Source: an uncultured Allomuricauda sp.
GTDB taxonomy: Bacteria; Bacteroidota; Bacteroidia; Flavobacteriales; Flavobacteriaceae
NCBI RefSeq assembly: GCF_947499585.1
Contig: NZ_CANMOO010000001.1
Span: 806,001-870,000 of the forward strand
DNA: 64,000 nucleotides
Direction: 5' to 3'
Part shown: one piece after another, positions 1 through 7,929 of the stretch
Numbering within the stretch: the stretch's first letter is position 1
How the letters are laid out: every line of letters begins with the position of its first letter
The notes under the pieces: model-generated
Seen by the model: the letters and a program-made list of their open reading frames with translations, nothing else
Databases searched by the model: none
What the model was told of the DNA's origin: nothing
Position numbers and translations under genes: made by a program

Positions 1-272
1 TGCAGTTTTCACTATCTGAAGAACAATTGGAAAATCAATCTGAAAAATTAAAGGGACAAACCTTTGTGGTTTCCGGTGTTTTTGAATCCCTAGGAAGAAC
101 TGAACTCAAAAAATTAATAGAGGATAACGGGGGCAAGGTAGCTTCTTCCATTTCCTCTAAAACTACTTTCTTGGTAGCAGGCGCCAATATGGGACCAAGC
201 AAGAAAACGAAGGCTGAAGGCTTAGGGGTGCCAATTATTTCTGAACAAGAGTTTTTAGAAAAGTTAGGCTGA
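1..272 (+). CDS. ligA: NAD-dependent DNA ligase, C-terminal fragment (BRCT domain)
   Basis: This is the last 90 or so residues of a gene that begins left of the window; the frame is open from base 3. The visible part is one BRCT domain: LKGQTFVVSGVF, then a GGKV core, then SKTTFLVAGAN, and a closing LGVPIISEQEFLEKLG. That is the usual C-terminus of bacterial LigA, which seals nicks in replication and repair using NAD+. The adenylation, OB and helix-hairpin-helix domains are outside the window, so the identification rests on BRCT alone. Other BRCT proteins are possible but less likely with this exact C-terminal ending. The stop overlaps the next start as TGATG. Confidence 0.85.
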   Translation, partial: QFSLSEEQLENQSEKLKGQTFVVSGVFESLGRTELKKLIEDNGGKVASSISSKTTFLVAGANMGPSKKTKAEGLGVPIISEQEFLEKLG

Positions 273-571
273 TGGTACCAGAAACTCTTGAAGCGTTTAG
301 AGATACTCTGGTTAAAGCTACTCCCTCTGTGGATTGGTCCCCAGCATTACAATCAATTTGGTGGGCAGCTAAGGGGAATTGGAATGCTTCTCATGATATT
401 GCCCAAGATTTACACACAAAAATAGGAAGTCGAATTCATGCATATTTACATAGGTTGGAAGGAGACGATTGGAATGCGGGGTATTGGTACAGGCAAGCTA
501 ATGTGCCTTTTCCTAAATGTAGTCTTGAAGGGGAATTACAAAAACTGATAGAGTCTGTTTTAGAACACTAA
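272..571 (+). CDS. Small tryptophan-rich conserved protein of unknown function
   Basis: This 99-residue protein starts on the ATG inside the ligA stop (TGATG), so it is probably translationally coupled to ligA. It has no signal peptide or membrane segment and looks cytosolic and soluble. It is rich in Trp (W22, W30, W31, W37, W67, W72), with a compact C-terminal block AYLHRLEGDDWNAGYWYRQA that looks like the conserved core. I have a general memory of similar small proteins in other bacteria but cannot assign a function. Its 3' end shares a four-base stop overlap (CTAA) with the convergent gene. Coupling to ligase is suggestive only. Confidence 0.7.
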   Translation: MVPETLEAFRDTLVKATPSVDWSPALQSIWWAAKGNWNASHDIAQDLHTKIGSRIHAYLHRLEGDDWNAGYWYRQANVPFPKCSLEGELQKLIESVLEH

Positions 572-2082
572 GATTTTCGCACAAACCGCTGCTCTTGTGT
601 GTCAAAAGCAAACTTATAAATATCATATTTGCCGCCACGGCCATCTTTTTCCAGTTTTTGGGCCACAATCATTTGTTCTCCATCACTACGAAGACTTATC
701 ATTCCGTAACGGGTAAGGTAGGAATTGATCTCTTTGTATTTCTTCACCATTTCTTCTTTTAAATCTTTTAGTTTTGCCTGATTAGCTGGAGTATCCACAA
801 AATTTGCCAAAAAGTCATCATGCTCGGTCTTGACTTCTTCCCACTTTTGATATTTTTTCACCAACTCAGGAATGGTGGTTGAGGAGAAATCTTTGTTGGA
901 ACGAGCGAGTTCGGTACTAAAAATCAAAGGTTTTTTGCTATATCCTGTCTTTCCTATGGCTCCTAGAGTGTCCGGTCTGGGGTGACTGTAATTTTCGTTG
1001 TCACCGCTAGAAATTACTGTGCCCAGGGCATTTATATTTTCCAAAAACTCATAACTGAACAAATGACTACCGTGGTGGCAGGCCTTGGCAATATCTGCTT
1101 GTAAGGTGGCTTTGGCATTGGCGCCAAGTTTATGATTAATGTATTCCCCTGCTTCTTCGTTAATGTCTCCACCTAGCATCACCCGCAAATGTTTATACTT
1201 CAACATCAGTAAAACAGAGTGTCCATTCTTTGTTTTTCCATTGTCCTTTAAAAATGGCAGCACTTGTTTTCCATCCTTCTGAGAAATAATTGGAGCGATC
1301 ACATTTAATGAAAGTTCATTGTTACCACCATTACCTAACAAAAAACCGGTACTGTCATTTAGGGCCTCAAAATCTGGTTGAGGTTGTTGCGCCAGGGACA
1401 AGGCCATGGTCTCTGGATATTGTGACCCCGTACCAGAAGAGTTTTGTGGGTCGTTCAAGATTGACTTCATAGCGGCATCCGTCAGTTCTAATGACAGTAA
1501 ATATTTTTCACCATCTGAAAGCTCATCAACCTTGCCCAACTGGGTATTCCAACCTTTAGAATTATCAACAGGGCGATGTACAACGCCGCTATGATAGATT
1601 TTATCGAACTCAATAGCGGGTTCTTCAAAAATATCAGCAAAACCTAAATAATGATCATTATCTGGATGGCTGACTATGGCCTTAAACTTCATTGGCAAAC
1701 TAGTATTCTTATCCAGATTGAAGCGCCAATAGAGGTAGCGGTACATATTATCGCCTTTGCCCGCATCAATTAAATAATGTTTATCATCTGGAGTGACCAT
1801 ATGGCAACCATCTCCTTGGCCAATATCTATAAAATTGACTTCAAGGATACGCTCTTTTTGAATGTTTTCAATAGAAATCCAACCCCTTCTATTCCTGGAA
1901 AAAACTAATACACGGTCATTAACCACTTCCGTATCTAAAATAGTGATGTAATCTCCAAAGAGCAGATGTTGTACCCATTTTGATGAAGTTTCGCTTTCAA
2001 GAATTTTGGCATCTGGAAATCCTGCATAGGTAAACTTTCTAGATCCGTTAGTATTAAAAAAGGTAGCATCTAATTGTGGCAT
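568..2082 (-). CDS. ComEC/Rec2-like metallo-beta-lactamase-fold hydrolase, stand-alone
   Basis: This 504-residue protein lacks a signal peptide and transmembrane segments. After about 80 N-terminal residues of unclear fold comes a metallo-beta-lactamase domain like that of ComEC: FIDIGQGDGCH near residue 84, LIDAGKGD near 104, the metal motif HPDNDH at 139-144, then LGGDINEEA and ACHHGSH further on. In ComEC this domain is linked to DNA-uptake membrane segments; here it stands alone. Such soluble relatives are usually annotated only as MBL-fold hydrolases, probably acting on a phosphodiester. The last 120 residues are charged and may form a coiled coil. Its stop codon overlaps that of the preceding convergent gene. 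Confidence 0.75.
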   Translation of the reverse strand: MPQLDATFFNTNGSRKFTYAGFPDAKILESETSSKWVQHLLFGDYITILDTEVVNDRVLVFSRNRRGWISIENIQKERILEVNFIDIGQGDGCHMVTPDDKHYLIDAGKGDNMYRYLYWRFNLDKNTSLPMKFKAIVSHPDNDHYLGFADIFEEPAIEFDKIYHSGVVHRPVDNSKGWNTQLGKVDELSDGEKYLLSLELTDAAMKSILNDPQNSSGTGSQYPETMALSLAQQPQPDFEALNDSTGFLLGNGGNNELSLNVIAPIISQKDGKQVLPFLKDNGKTKNGHSVLLMLKYKHLRVMLGGDINEEAGEYINHKLGANAKATLQADIAKACHHGSHLFSYEFLENINALGTVISSGDNENYSHPRPDTLGAIGKTGYSKKPLIFSTELARSNKDFSSTTIPELVKKYQKWEEVKTEHDDFLANFVDTPANQAKLKDLKEEMVKKYKEINSYLTRYGMISLRSDGEQMIVAQKLEKDGRGGKYDIYKFAFDTQEQRFVRKS

Positions 2083-2131
2083 GATTTTTTGATTTGATTT
2101 TACTGGTTAGGTATAGAAAAGGATGCTCTTC

Positions 2132-2153
2132 AATATAAGAAATTTCCTATATT
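2132..2153. repeat. 22-bp near-perfect palindrome upstream of the MBL hydrolase gene
   Basis: The left arm AATATAAGAAA and right arm TTTCCTATATT are complementary at 10 of 11 positions, with no loop. It sits 50 bp upstream of the ATG at 2082, in the 190-bp gap between two minus-strand genes. The lack of a loop and of a following T-run argues against a terminator, and a protein-binding site for a dimeric regulator is more plausible. A T-rich background makes chance palindromes common, so this is only a candidate. Confidence 0.35.
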
Positions 2154-2273
2154 AAGACTTGAGTAGATGTAAAACAGGTATTAAATTATGTGTGGATGAT
2201 TTGATTTAGAGGGTGAATCGTTTCTAAAATCTAAAAAAATATTTAGAAGATATCATAAACCTGGTCATGAGCT

Positions 2274-3185
2274 TTACACAGAAATGCTTACTCCATTTGC
2301 AGAAGTATTTTTCTGCCCATCAAAATAAAAATCAATACGGCCTAGATTAATACCGAAGGCTCCAACTTGGTTCACCAATACGGAATCTCCATTTTTATTA
2401 ATACGGACATCTGGTTTATCCAAAAAAGTGTGGGTGTGTCCACCGATTATCAAATTTGTATAATGAGTACTTTGGGCAAGTTTTGTGTCTGAAGGTCTTT
2501 CGGGTCGGTCATAATCATACCCTAGATGAGACAGACAGACTATAAGGTCACAGTTTTCTTCTTCTTTGAGCTTGCGTTCCATGTCCAAAGCAATTTCGAA
2601 AGGGTTTAGATATTTGGTCTCTTTGTATAGTCTTTTGGTTACCAAACCGTCTAAGGCAATGCCAATACCATAAACACCAATTTTTATTCCATCCACTGCA
2701 TAAATTTTGTAAGGCTTAACAAAACCTTCCATTACAGTGTTGGTAAAGTCGTAATTAGCGGATAATAATTCAAACTTGGCGTGCGGGATCTGTGCTAATA
2801 ATCCATCAACGCCATTATCAAAATCATGATTGCCTATGGTTGCCGCATCATAATTAAGCTTACTCATCAATTTAAACTCCAACTCACCTCCGTAGAAATT
2901 AAAGTAGGGAGTACCTTGAAAAATATCTCCAGCATCAAAAAGTAAGGTATTCGGATTTTCATTTCTGATATTGTCCACCAATGTGGCTCTTCTGGCCACT
3001 CCTCCTAAATTGGCATATGAAGAATGCGAGCTGGGAAAGGGATCAATGTGACTATGCACATCATTAGTGTGTAAAATGGTAATGTGTTTGCTATTAAGGC
3101 TGGAACACGAATTTAAACCAAGACCCCCAAGGCTTATTAAAGCTGAAGTCGCTGCCGTATTTGTTAAAAAATCTCTTCGTTTCAT
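2274..3185 (-). CDS. Metallophosphatase, N-terminal half of a split 5'-nucleotidase (UshA-like)
   Basis: This 303-residue calcineurin-like phosphoesterase begins with a Tat-type signal (RRDFL at residues 3-7) followed by a possible lipobox before C27. The metal-binding motifs occur in order: HTNDVHSHID near 39-48, DAGDIFQG, IGNHDFDNG, LSHLG and GGHTHTFL. Together these match the catalytic domain of the UshA/5'-nucleotidase family, which dephosphorylates nucleotides outside the cytoplasm. The protein ends where the C-terminal domain would normally start; that domain is encoded by the gene immediately upstream (TAAATG junction, no spacer). The two products probably work together. Substrate is not shown by the sequence. 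Confidence 0.85.
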   Translation of the reverse strand: MKRRDFLTNTAATSALISLGGLGLNSCSSLNSKHITILHTNDVHSHIDPFPSSHSSYANLGGVARRATLVDNIRNENPNTLLFDAGDIFQGTPYFNFYGGELEFKLMSKLNYDAATIGNHDFDNGVDGLLAQIPHAKFELLSANYDFTNTVMEGFVKPYKIYAVDGIKIGVYGIGIALDGLVTKRLYKETKYLNPFEIALDMERKLKEEENCDLIVCLSHLGYDYDRPERPSDTKLAQSTHYTNLIIGGHTHTFLDKPDVRINKNGDSVLVNQVGAFGINLGRIDFYFDGQKNTSANGVSISV

Positions 3186-3953
3186 TTAATCAAGTTGAAT
3201 AAATCTATCATCCACTTCAGCCTTTACACTGTCTACTTTTTTGAAATGGTCTATAATGGCATTACGTAAAAGATAACCTGTGTCTGTGGTAGAAATTATA
3301 TCATTAAAAAAGCCTATACTAGGCCCACCCTGTACTAGGTAATCAGATGTAGCAACATAATAGTTTCTTGTTTCATCAAAAGGACTACCCTGTATGGTTA
3401 CAGATTCCAAAGCACCTTTTTTGTCCAAAACAATCTGCAAACCTGAAATGGGGTGTGCACGGTCTGCTGTCGACAAAAAAGTAATAAGTTCCCTTACAGC
3501 GGTACCGCTAAGCTCAACTACAGAAATGTAGTTTTCAAACGGCATAACTTCGTATGCATTTCTTGCGGTTACATTCCCTTTGGAGATAATGGAACGTATT
3601 CCTCCTCTGTTAAGAACTACAAAATCCAGTTCTTTATCCATTTTGGATTTAAAAATTGGGTGGGTTTCTTGAAAAACAATATCTGCCATTAAGTTCCCCA
3701 TAGAAGTATTGCGATTGCCATCATCCAACAAAAGGGAATTGGGCACATAGGCCAAGGTGCTATCCAAAACTTCATCTATCCTATTTTTAAAAGGAGCGAC
3801 AAAATTTTCTATAGAATCGACCGCTTTGAAAGAAGTATCGATTTTTATTTGTTTTCCAGCAACCTTTGAGAGCCCCCCTTTTTCTTGGTTGCAAGACAGT
3901 AAAAAACAAAAAGTTATAAATACAACAATTTGTTTTAATTTTAAATAATTCAC
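3186..3953 (-). CDS. 5'-nucleotidase C-terminal domain lipoprotein
   Basis: This 255-residue protein starts on GTG and has a lipoprotein signal, with the lipobox ending at LLSC (about residue 21). The body is a 5_nucleotid_C domain: NRGGIRSII, then AYEVMPFENYISVVELSG, and later NYYVATSDYLVQGG. In UshA this domain binds the nucleotide base and sugar. It directly precedes the gene for the catalytic domain, so the pair looks like a UshA-type enzyme encoded as two polypeptides with the C-terminal part first. It is probably exported to the periplasm or outer membrane. Binding without catalysis is the most one can infer for this half alone. Confidence 0.85.
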   Translation of the reverse strand: MNYLKLKQIVVFITFCFLLSCNQEKGGLSKVAGKQIKIDTSFKAVDSIENFVAPFKNRIDEVLDSTLAYVPNSLLLDDGNRNTSMGNLMADIVFQETHPIFKSKMDKELDFVVLNRGGIRSIISKGNVTARNAYEVMPFENYISVVELSGTAVRELITFLSTADRAHPISGLQIVLDKKGALESVTIQGSPFDETRNYYVATSDYLVQGGPSIGFFNDIISTTDTGYLLRNAIIDHFKKVDSVKAEVDDRFIQLD

Positions 3954-3958
3954 GTAGT

Positions 3959-3997
3959 TATCTTTGTTAAGTAATCTTGGTAGAATAATTACCTTTG
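3959..3997 (+). promoter_or_regulatory. Tandem Bacteroidetes-type -7 elements upstream of the dapA operon
   Basis: Two exact TAnnTTTG matches are present: TATCTTTG at 3959-3966 and TACCTTTG at 3990-3997. The second has a TTG at 3964-3966, 23 bp upstream, within the accepted spacing. Transcription from the second would start about 13 bases before the ATG at 4016. Confidence 0.5.
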
Positions 3998-4015
3998 TAA
4001 AAATGCATAAAAAAT

Positions 4016-4549
4016 ATGTTTTTAAAAGGGCTCCAAGATAAATTTAAAGTTAAATCGGGTCTTAAATTTTTACAGGAGGAAATGGAAAAACCTCCTATGA
4101 CCGTAGATAGGGAGAAAGGAATTACCAGCATTGGTTGTATAGTTGATGTTGATAATTTTCAGAACGCAGAGATATTTTATGATCTTATTGATGAGTTTTC
4201 TCTTAGGCCCAATGCCATAAAAATCATTGGATATAAAAGGGAATACGATAAAAATTCACCTTATGCTATCCAGATTTTTTCTGATAAGGATTTAGGTTGG
4301 AAAGGGATAATTGAAAACGGGTATGTGTTGGAATTTTTAGGCAGGGAATACGATTTGTTGATCAATTATTACGAAGAAGACAATTTGATGATGAAATTGT
4401 TATCTGTTAAAACCCCTGCAAGACTCAAAGTAGGTTTTGGAGCATTAGATCCAAAAATCAACGATTTAATTTTAAATACTCCTTTTAAAGACTTTAAAGT
4501 TTTTAAGGGTGAATTAAAAAAGTATTTGAAAGTATTAAAAGAATTGTAA
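4016..4549 (+). CDS. Conserved flavobacterial protein of unknown function (resembles DUF6913)
   Basis: This 177-residue cytosolic protein has no signal peptide or membrane helix. It opens with a basic helix, then [14 protein letters not shown] at about residues 39-52, and later [19 protein letters not shown] and [18 protein letters not shown] recall this type of protein immediately before dapA in Flavobacteriaceae, labelled DUF6913, but the label is from memory. Its stop overlaps the dapA start by one base (TAATG), so the two are translationally coupled. A role near lysine or cell-wall synthesis is possible by position only. Confidence 0.7.
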   Translation: MFLKGLQDKFKVKSGLKFLQEEMEKPPMTVDREKGITSIGCIVDVDNFQNAEIFYDLIDEFSLRPNAIKIIGYKREYDKNSPYAIQIFSDKDLGWKGIIENGYVLEFLGREYDLLINYYEEDNLMMKLLSVKTPARLKVGFGALDPKINDLILNTPFKDFKVFKGELKKYLKVLKEL

Positions 4550-5439
4550 TGGAACAGTTAATGGGTTCGGGTGTTGCTTTGGTAACCCCATTTAATAAAG
4601 ATTTTTCTATTGACGTAAGTGCGCTTGAACAAATTGTTGAGCATTGCATTAATGGAGGTATTGATTATTTGGTCGCCTTGGGCACAACAGGTGAATCAGT
4701 TACCCTTTCCAAGACAGATAAACAATTGGTAATAGACACTATTATTAAAACAAATGCAGGTAGATTGCCATTGGTTTTAGGTGTAGGGGGAAATAATACG
4801 GCCGCTGTCATTGAAGATCTTACTACTCTAGATTTATCCGAGTTTGAAGCGATATTATCAGTTTCACCATATTACAATAAACCAACCCAAGAAGGGATTT
4901 ACCAGCATTTTAGAGCTATTGCCCAAAAATCTCCAAAGCCAATCATCTTATATAACGTTCCCTCTAGAACTGGCAGTAATATGCTGCCTGAGACTACATT
5001 GCGTTTGGCCAATGATATTCCCAATATTGTTGCTATCAAAGAAGCATCGGGTGATATGAATCAAATTGACCATATCATTAAGGGAAAACCTGAAGATTTT
5101 TTAGTGATTTCTGGTGATGATTTTAATGCACTTCCTATAGTTTTGGCAGGAGGAGCCGGGGTGATATCAGTTTTGGGGCAGGGGTTGCCCAATATGTTTT
5201 CTGAAATGATAAGACTTGGAAGACAAGGCAATTCGGATGATGCATACGAAATTCACCATGCTTTATTACCCATTATGGAGATGATTTTTGAAGAAGGTAA
5301 CCCAGCCGGCATCAAAAGTATTTTTGAGTCTCTTGGACTTTGTAAAGCATCTGTAAGACTGCCTTTGGTGGAAGCCACGATACATTTGAAAAGCAGAATA
5401 TCCAGCTTTTTGAAATCATTGGACAAAGTTCACGCTTAA
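4549..5439 (+). CDS. dapA: 4-hydroxy-tetrahydrodipicolinate synthase
   Basis: DapA condenses pyruvate with aspartate semialdehyde, the first committed step to diaminopimelate and lysine. The 296-residue length is normal for the family. Visible signatures are GTTGES at 45-50, the catalytic Tyr in [10 protein letters not shown] (Y135) and the Schiff-base lysine in [10 protein letters not shown] (K164). The C-terminal half ends with the usual helical bundle including GNPAGIKS. The enzyme is cytosolic and normally tetrameric. It is the second gene of a two-gene operon, coupled to the gene before it. No lysine riboswitch was seen upstream. Confidence 0.96.
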   Translation: MEQLMGSGVALVTPFNKDFSIDVSALEQIVEHCINGGIDYLVALGTTGESVTLSKTDKQLVIDTIIKTNAGRLPLVLGVGGNNTAAVIEDLTTLDLSEFEAILSVSPYYNKPTQEGIYQHFRAIAQKSPKPIILYNVPSRTGSNMLPETTLRLANDIPNIVAIKEASGDMNQIDHIIKGKPEDFLVISGDDFNALPIVLAGGAGVISVLGQGLPNMFSEMIRLGRQGNSDDAYEIHHALLPIMEMIFEEGNPAGIKSIFESLGLCKASVRLPLVEATIHLKSRISSFLKSLDKVHA

Positions 5440-5452
5440 AGTTCGTTAAATG

Positions 5453-5472
5453 TTCGCTAAAACCTTAGCGAA
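5453..5472 (+). other. Perfect 8-bp hairpin after dapA
   Basis: TTCGCTAA and TTAGCGAA are perfect complements around an AACC loop. It follows the dapA stop by 13 bases, but no T-run follows, so it is not a canonical intrinsic terminator. It may protect the dapA 3' end or be an operator for bamD, whose -7 element lies 62 bp downstream. Confidence 0.4.
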
Positions 5473-5533
5473 TGGAGAATGCTGCAGTTATTTTTGGAAT
5501 TTAAATCTATTTTTTAAATCCGTTGATTATCAC

Positions 5534-5541
5534 TAATTTTG
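5534..5541 (+). promoter_or_regulatory. -7 element of the bamD operon
   Basis: TAATTTTG exactly fits TAnnTTTG and lies only four bases before the ATG at 5546. A start site a few bases downstream would give a leaderless message, or one that uses the second ATG at 5558. No well-spaced -33 TTG was found. Confidence 0.45.
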
Positions 5542-5545
5542 CAAA

Positions 5546-6373
5546 ATGTTTTTGAAAATGAAGTCGATTCTCCCTATTCTCTTTGTTGCCGTTTTTCTTT
5601 CTTCATGTAGCGAGTACCAAAAGGTGCTTAAAAATGAAGATGTTAAAGCCAAATATGACTTGGCTCAAAAATACTATGATGCTGAAGACTACAAAAGGTC
5701 AAAAAGGTTGTACGAGCAAATAGCACCAAAATATGTAGGCAAACCGCAAGGGGAAAGAGTGATGTTCTTTTTTGCGAACACGTATTTTAAAACCGAAGAC
5801 TATTATCTTTCAGGTTATCAGTTTGAGCGTTTTATTAAGTCCTACCCAAAGAGTGATAAGATTCAAGAAGCTTCCTTTTTAGGGGCACAGAGTTATTATG
5901 AACTCTCGCCAGAGTATTCCTTAGATCAAACAGATACGGACAAGGCGTTGGCAAAATTGCAGACCTTTATCAATACGTATCCAGAATCGGAATATTTTGA
6001 AGAAGCCAATGCAATGGCTAAAGAATTGACAACAAAAAAGGAAAAGAAGCAAATAGAAGTAGCTAAACAGTTTAATAAATTGGGACAGTTTAATTACCCG
6101 ATCCTAGTTTCGGCAATGACAGCTCTAGATAATTTTATTTCTGACAATCCCGGTTCTGTCTATAGAGAGGAAGCCTTGTACTATCGTATTGAGGCAGCAA
6201 CCAGTTTAGCCATTAACAGTACGCAGAATAGAAAGAAAGAACGTTTGGAAGACGCTCAGAATGCATACAATACTTTAATGCGCTACTTTCCAGAATCACA
6301 ATTTAAAAAGAAAGCGGACAATCTATCCATCAAAATTCAAAAGGAATTAAGCGAATATTCCAGTTCCAAATAA
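5546..6373 (+). CDS. bamD: Outer membrane protein assembly factor BamD
   Basis: BamD is the lipoprotein partner of BamA in the machine that inserts beta-barrel proteins into the outer membrane. The 275-residue protein has a lipoprotein signal ending at FLSSC (about residue 21) followed by tetratricopeptide helices: AKYDLAQKYYDAEDYKRSKRLYEQ, FANTYFKTEDYYLSGYQFERF and later YNTLMRYFPES. Length and repeat pattern fit BamD. A second in-frame ATG at 5558 gives a tidier signal peptide, and the promoter position favours it. It heads the cluster bamD-rpoZ-coaBC-porD-recN, 20 bases before rpoZ. Confidence 0.93.
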   Translation: MFLKMKSILPILFVAVFLSSCSEYQKVLKNEDVKAKYDLAQKYYDAEDYKRSKRLYEQIAPKYVGKPQGERVMFFFANTYFKTEDYYLSGYQFERFIKSYPKSDKIQEASFLGAQSYYELSPEYSLDQTDTDKALAKLQTFINTYPESEYFEEANAMAKELTTKKEKKQIEVAKQFNKLGQFNYPILVSAMTALDNFISDNPGSVYREEALYYRIEAATSLAINSTQNRKKERLEDAQNAYNTLMRYFPESQFKKKADNLSIKIQKELSEYSSSK

Positions 6374-6393
6374 ATAGTTTAAATAAGCAGTAT

Positions 6394-6720
6394 ATGCAAG
6401 ATTTGAAAAATACAAAAGCTCCTGTTTCTACAGTTACTCACGATAGAAACGAATTTGACGTTAAGACTGAAAACATTTATGAAGCAATTTCAATTGCTTC
6501 AAAACGAGCAATTCAGATCAATTCAGAGATAAAGAAAGAATTGTTGGAAAAGTTGGAAGAGTTTGCAACCTACAGTGACAGTTTAGAAGAAGTCTTTGAA
6601 AACAAGGAGCAGATAGAGGTTTCTAAATTCTATGAAAAATTGCCAAAGCCTCATGCATTGGCAGTTATGGAATGGTTAGAAGACAAGATTTATTACAGAA
6701 ACACAGAAAAAGACGCTTAA
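6394..6720 (+). CDS. rpoZ: DNA-directed RNA polymerase omega subunit
   Basis: This 108-residue cytosolic protein has the omega-like core NIYEAISIASKRAIQINSEI at about residues 28-47, the helix pair that clamps the beta' subunit and helps RNA polymerase assemble. The Bacteroidetes form is longer and more divergent than the E. coli one. Support also comes from position: in this phylum an omega gene sits between bamD and coaBC. It is separated from coaBC by three bases. The E. coli determinants for ppGpp binding cannot be judged here. Confidence 0.85.
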   Translation: MQDLKNTKAPVSTVTHDRNEFDVKTENIYEAISIASKRAIQINSEIKKELLEKLEEFATYSDSLEEVFENKEQIEVSKFYEKLPKPHALAVMEWLEDKIYYRNTEKDA

Positions 6721-6723
6721 GAA

Positions 6724-7929
6724 GTGCTTAGCGGTAAACACATCCTTTTGGGCATTACCGGGGGAATTGCCGCATATAAGACCACATTCCTTATTAGGCT
6801 ACTGATAAAAGCTGGTGCTAAGGTCAAAGTTATTATGACTGAAAGTGCCAGCTCTTTTGTTTCCCCTCTTACCCTGTCTACCTTGTCCAAAAGCCCCGTG
6901 CTTACAGATTTTGTTAATCAAGAGGATGGTAGTATATCCTGGAATAATCATGTAGAGCTCGGACTTTGGGCAGATATTATGATTATTGCACCTGCAACGG
7001 CAAATACACTGTCTAAAATGGCTAATGGCACTTGTGATAATCTACTATTGGCAACGTATTTATCAGCAAAATGTCCTGTCTATTTTGCCCCTGCTATGGA
7101 TTTGGATATGTACAAACATCCATCTACAGCTGAGTCTTTTAAAAAATTAAAATCCTTCAGAAATATTATAATACCAGCTGAATCTGGAGAGTTGGCCAGT
7201 GGTCTACATGGAGAAGGGCGCATGGCCGAACCTGAAGCTATTGTGGAGTTTATCCAAATGGATTTGGCAAAAGGACTTCCTTTAAGTGGAAAAAAAGTTT
7301 TGATTACCGCCGGGCCAACGCATGAAGCCATTGACCCAGTTCGGTTTTTAGGAAATCGCTCCTCAGGCACCATGGGTTTTGAACTTGCAAAAAGAGCTGC
7401 CAATTTGGGAGCTGAAGTAACCTTAGTTTCAGGCCCTACAAACCTAAATGTTAACCATAGCCGAATCAATTTAATAAGGATTACCTCTGCACAAGAAATG
7501 TATGATGCATGTCATTTACATTACAATGAAACCGATGTTGCAATATGCGCGGCGGCGGTTGCCGATTATCGCCCAAAGCACGTTGCAGAGGAAAAAATGA
7601 AAAAGAAAGAAGGCGATTTACAAATTGAACTGGAAAGAAACCCGGACATTCTTCTTTCATTAGGCGAAAAAAAGACGAATCAGTTTTTGGTGGGCTTTGC
7701 TCTGGAAACTGAAAATGAGCTTGAAAATGCTAAAGGAAAACTACAGCGCAAGAACTTAGATGCCATAGTTTTGAACTCTCTAAAAGATGATGGAGCCGGT
7801 TTTGGTGGCAATACCAATAAAATTACTTTCATTGATAAGAATTTGGATATAAAAACGTTTGATTTGAAGACGAAGTCAGATGTAGCTTCAGATATTTGGG
7901 AAGAAATTACCTCCAGAATTCATGCGTAG
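6724..7929 (+). CDS. coaBC: Bifunctional phosphopantothenoylcysteine decarboxylase / phosphopantothenate-cysteine ligase
   Basis: CoaBC performs two successive steps of coenzyme A synthesis: ligation of cysteine to 4'-phosphopantothenate, then FMN-dependent decarboxylation. The 401-residue length is standard. The N-terminal flavoprotein half shows LLGITGGIAAYKT near residues 7-19 and APATANTLSKMANG; the ligase half shows LITAGPTHEAIDPVRFLGN and AAAVADYRPK. Translation starts on GTG three bases after rpoZ. The end overlaps porD by eight bases. Other CoA genes in the window are coaE (13.4 kb) and panB (60.2 kb). Confidence 0.96.
   Translation: MLSGKHILLGITGGIAAYKTTFLIRLLIKAGAKVKVIMTESASSFVSPLTLSTLSKSPVLTDFVNQEDGSISWNNHVELGLWADIMIIAPATANTLSKMANGTCDNLLLATYLSAKCPVYFAPAMDLDMYKHPSTAESFKKLKSFRNIIIPAESGELASGLHGEGRMAEPEAIVEFIQMDLAKGLPLSGKKVLITAGPTHEAIDPVRFLGNRSSGTMGFELAKRAANLGAEVTLVSGPTNLNVNHSRINLIRITSAQEMYDACHLHYNETDVAICAAAVADYRPKHVAEEKMKKKEGDLQIELERNPDILLSLGEKKTNQFLVGFALETENELENAKGKLQRKNLDAIVLNSLKDDGAGFGGNTNKITFIDKNLDIKTFDLKTKSDVASDIWEEITSRIHA

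Noticed and set aside
1290..1594. Two plus-strand open frames inside the MBL hydrolase gene
   Set aside because: They lie antisense to a gene with clear metal-binding motifs, have no recognisable domain and no promoter, and look like shadows.
7080..7469. 129-residue minus-strand frame inside coaBC
   Set aside because: Antisense to the well-supported coaBC ligase domain, with low-complexity composition and no start signal.
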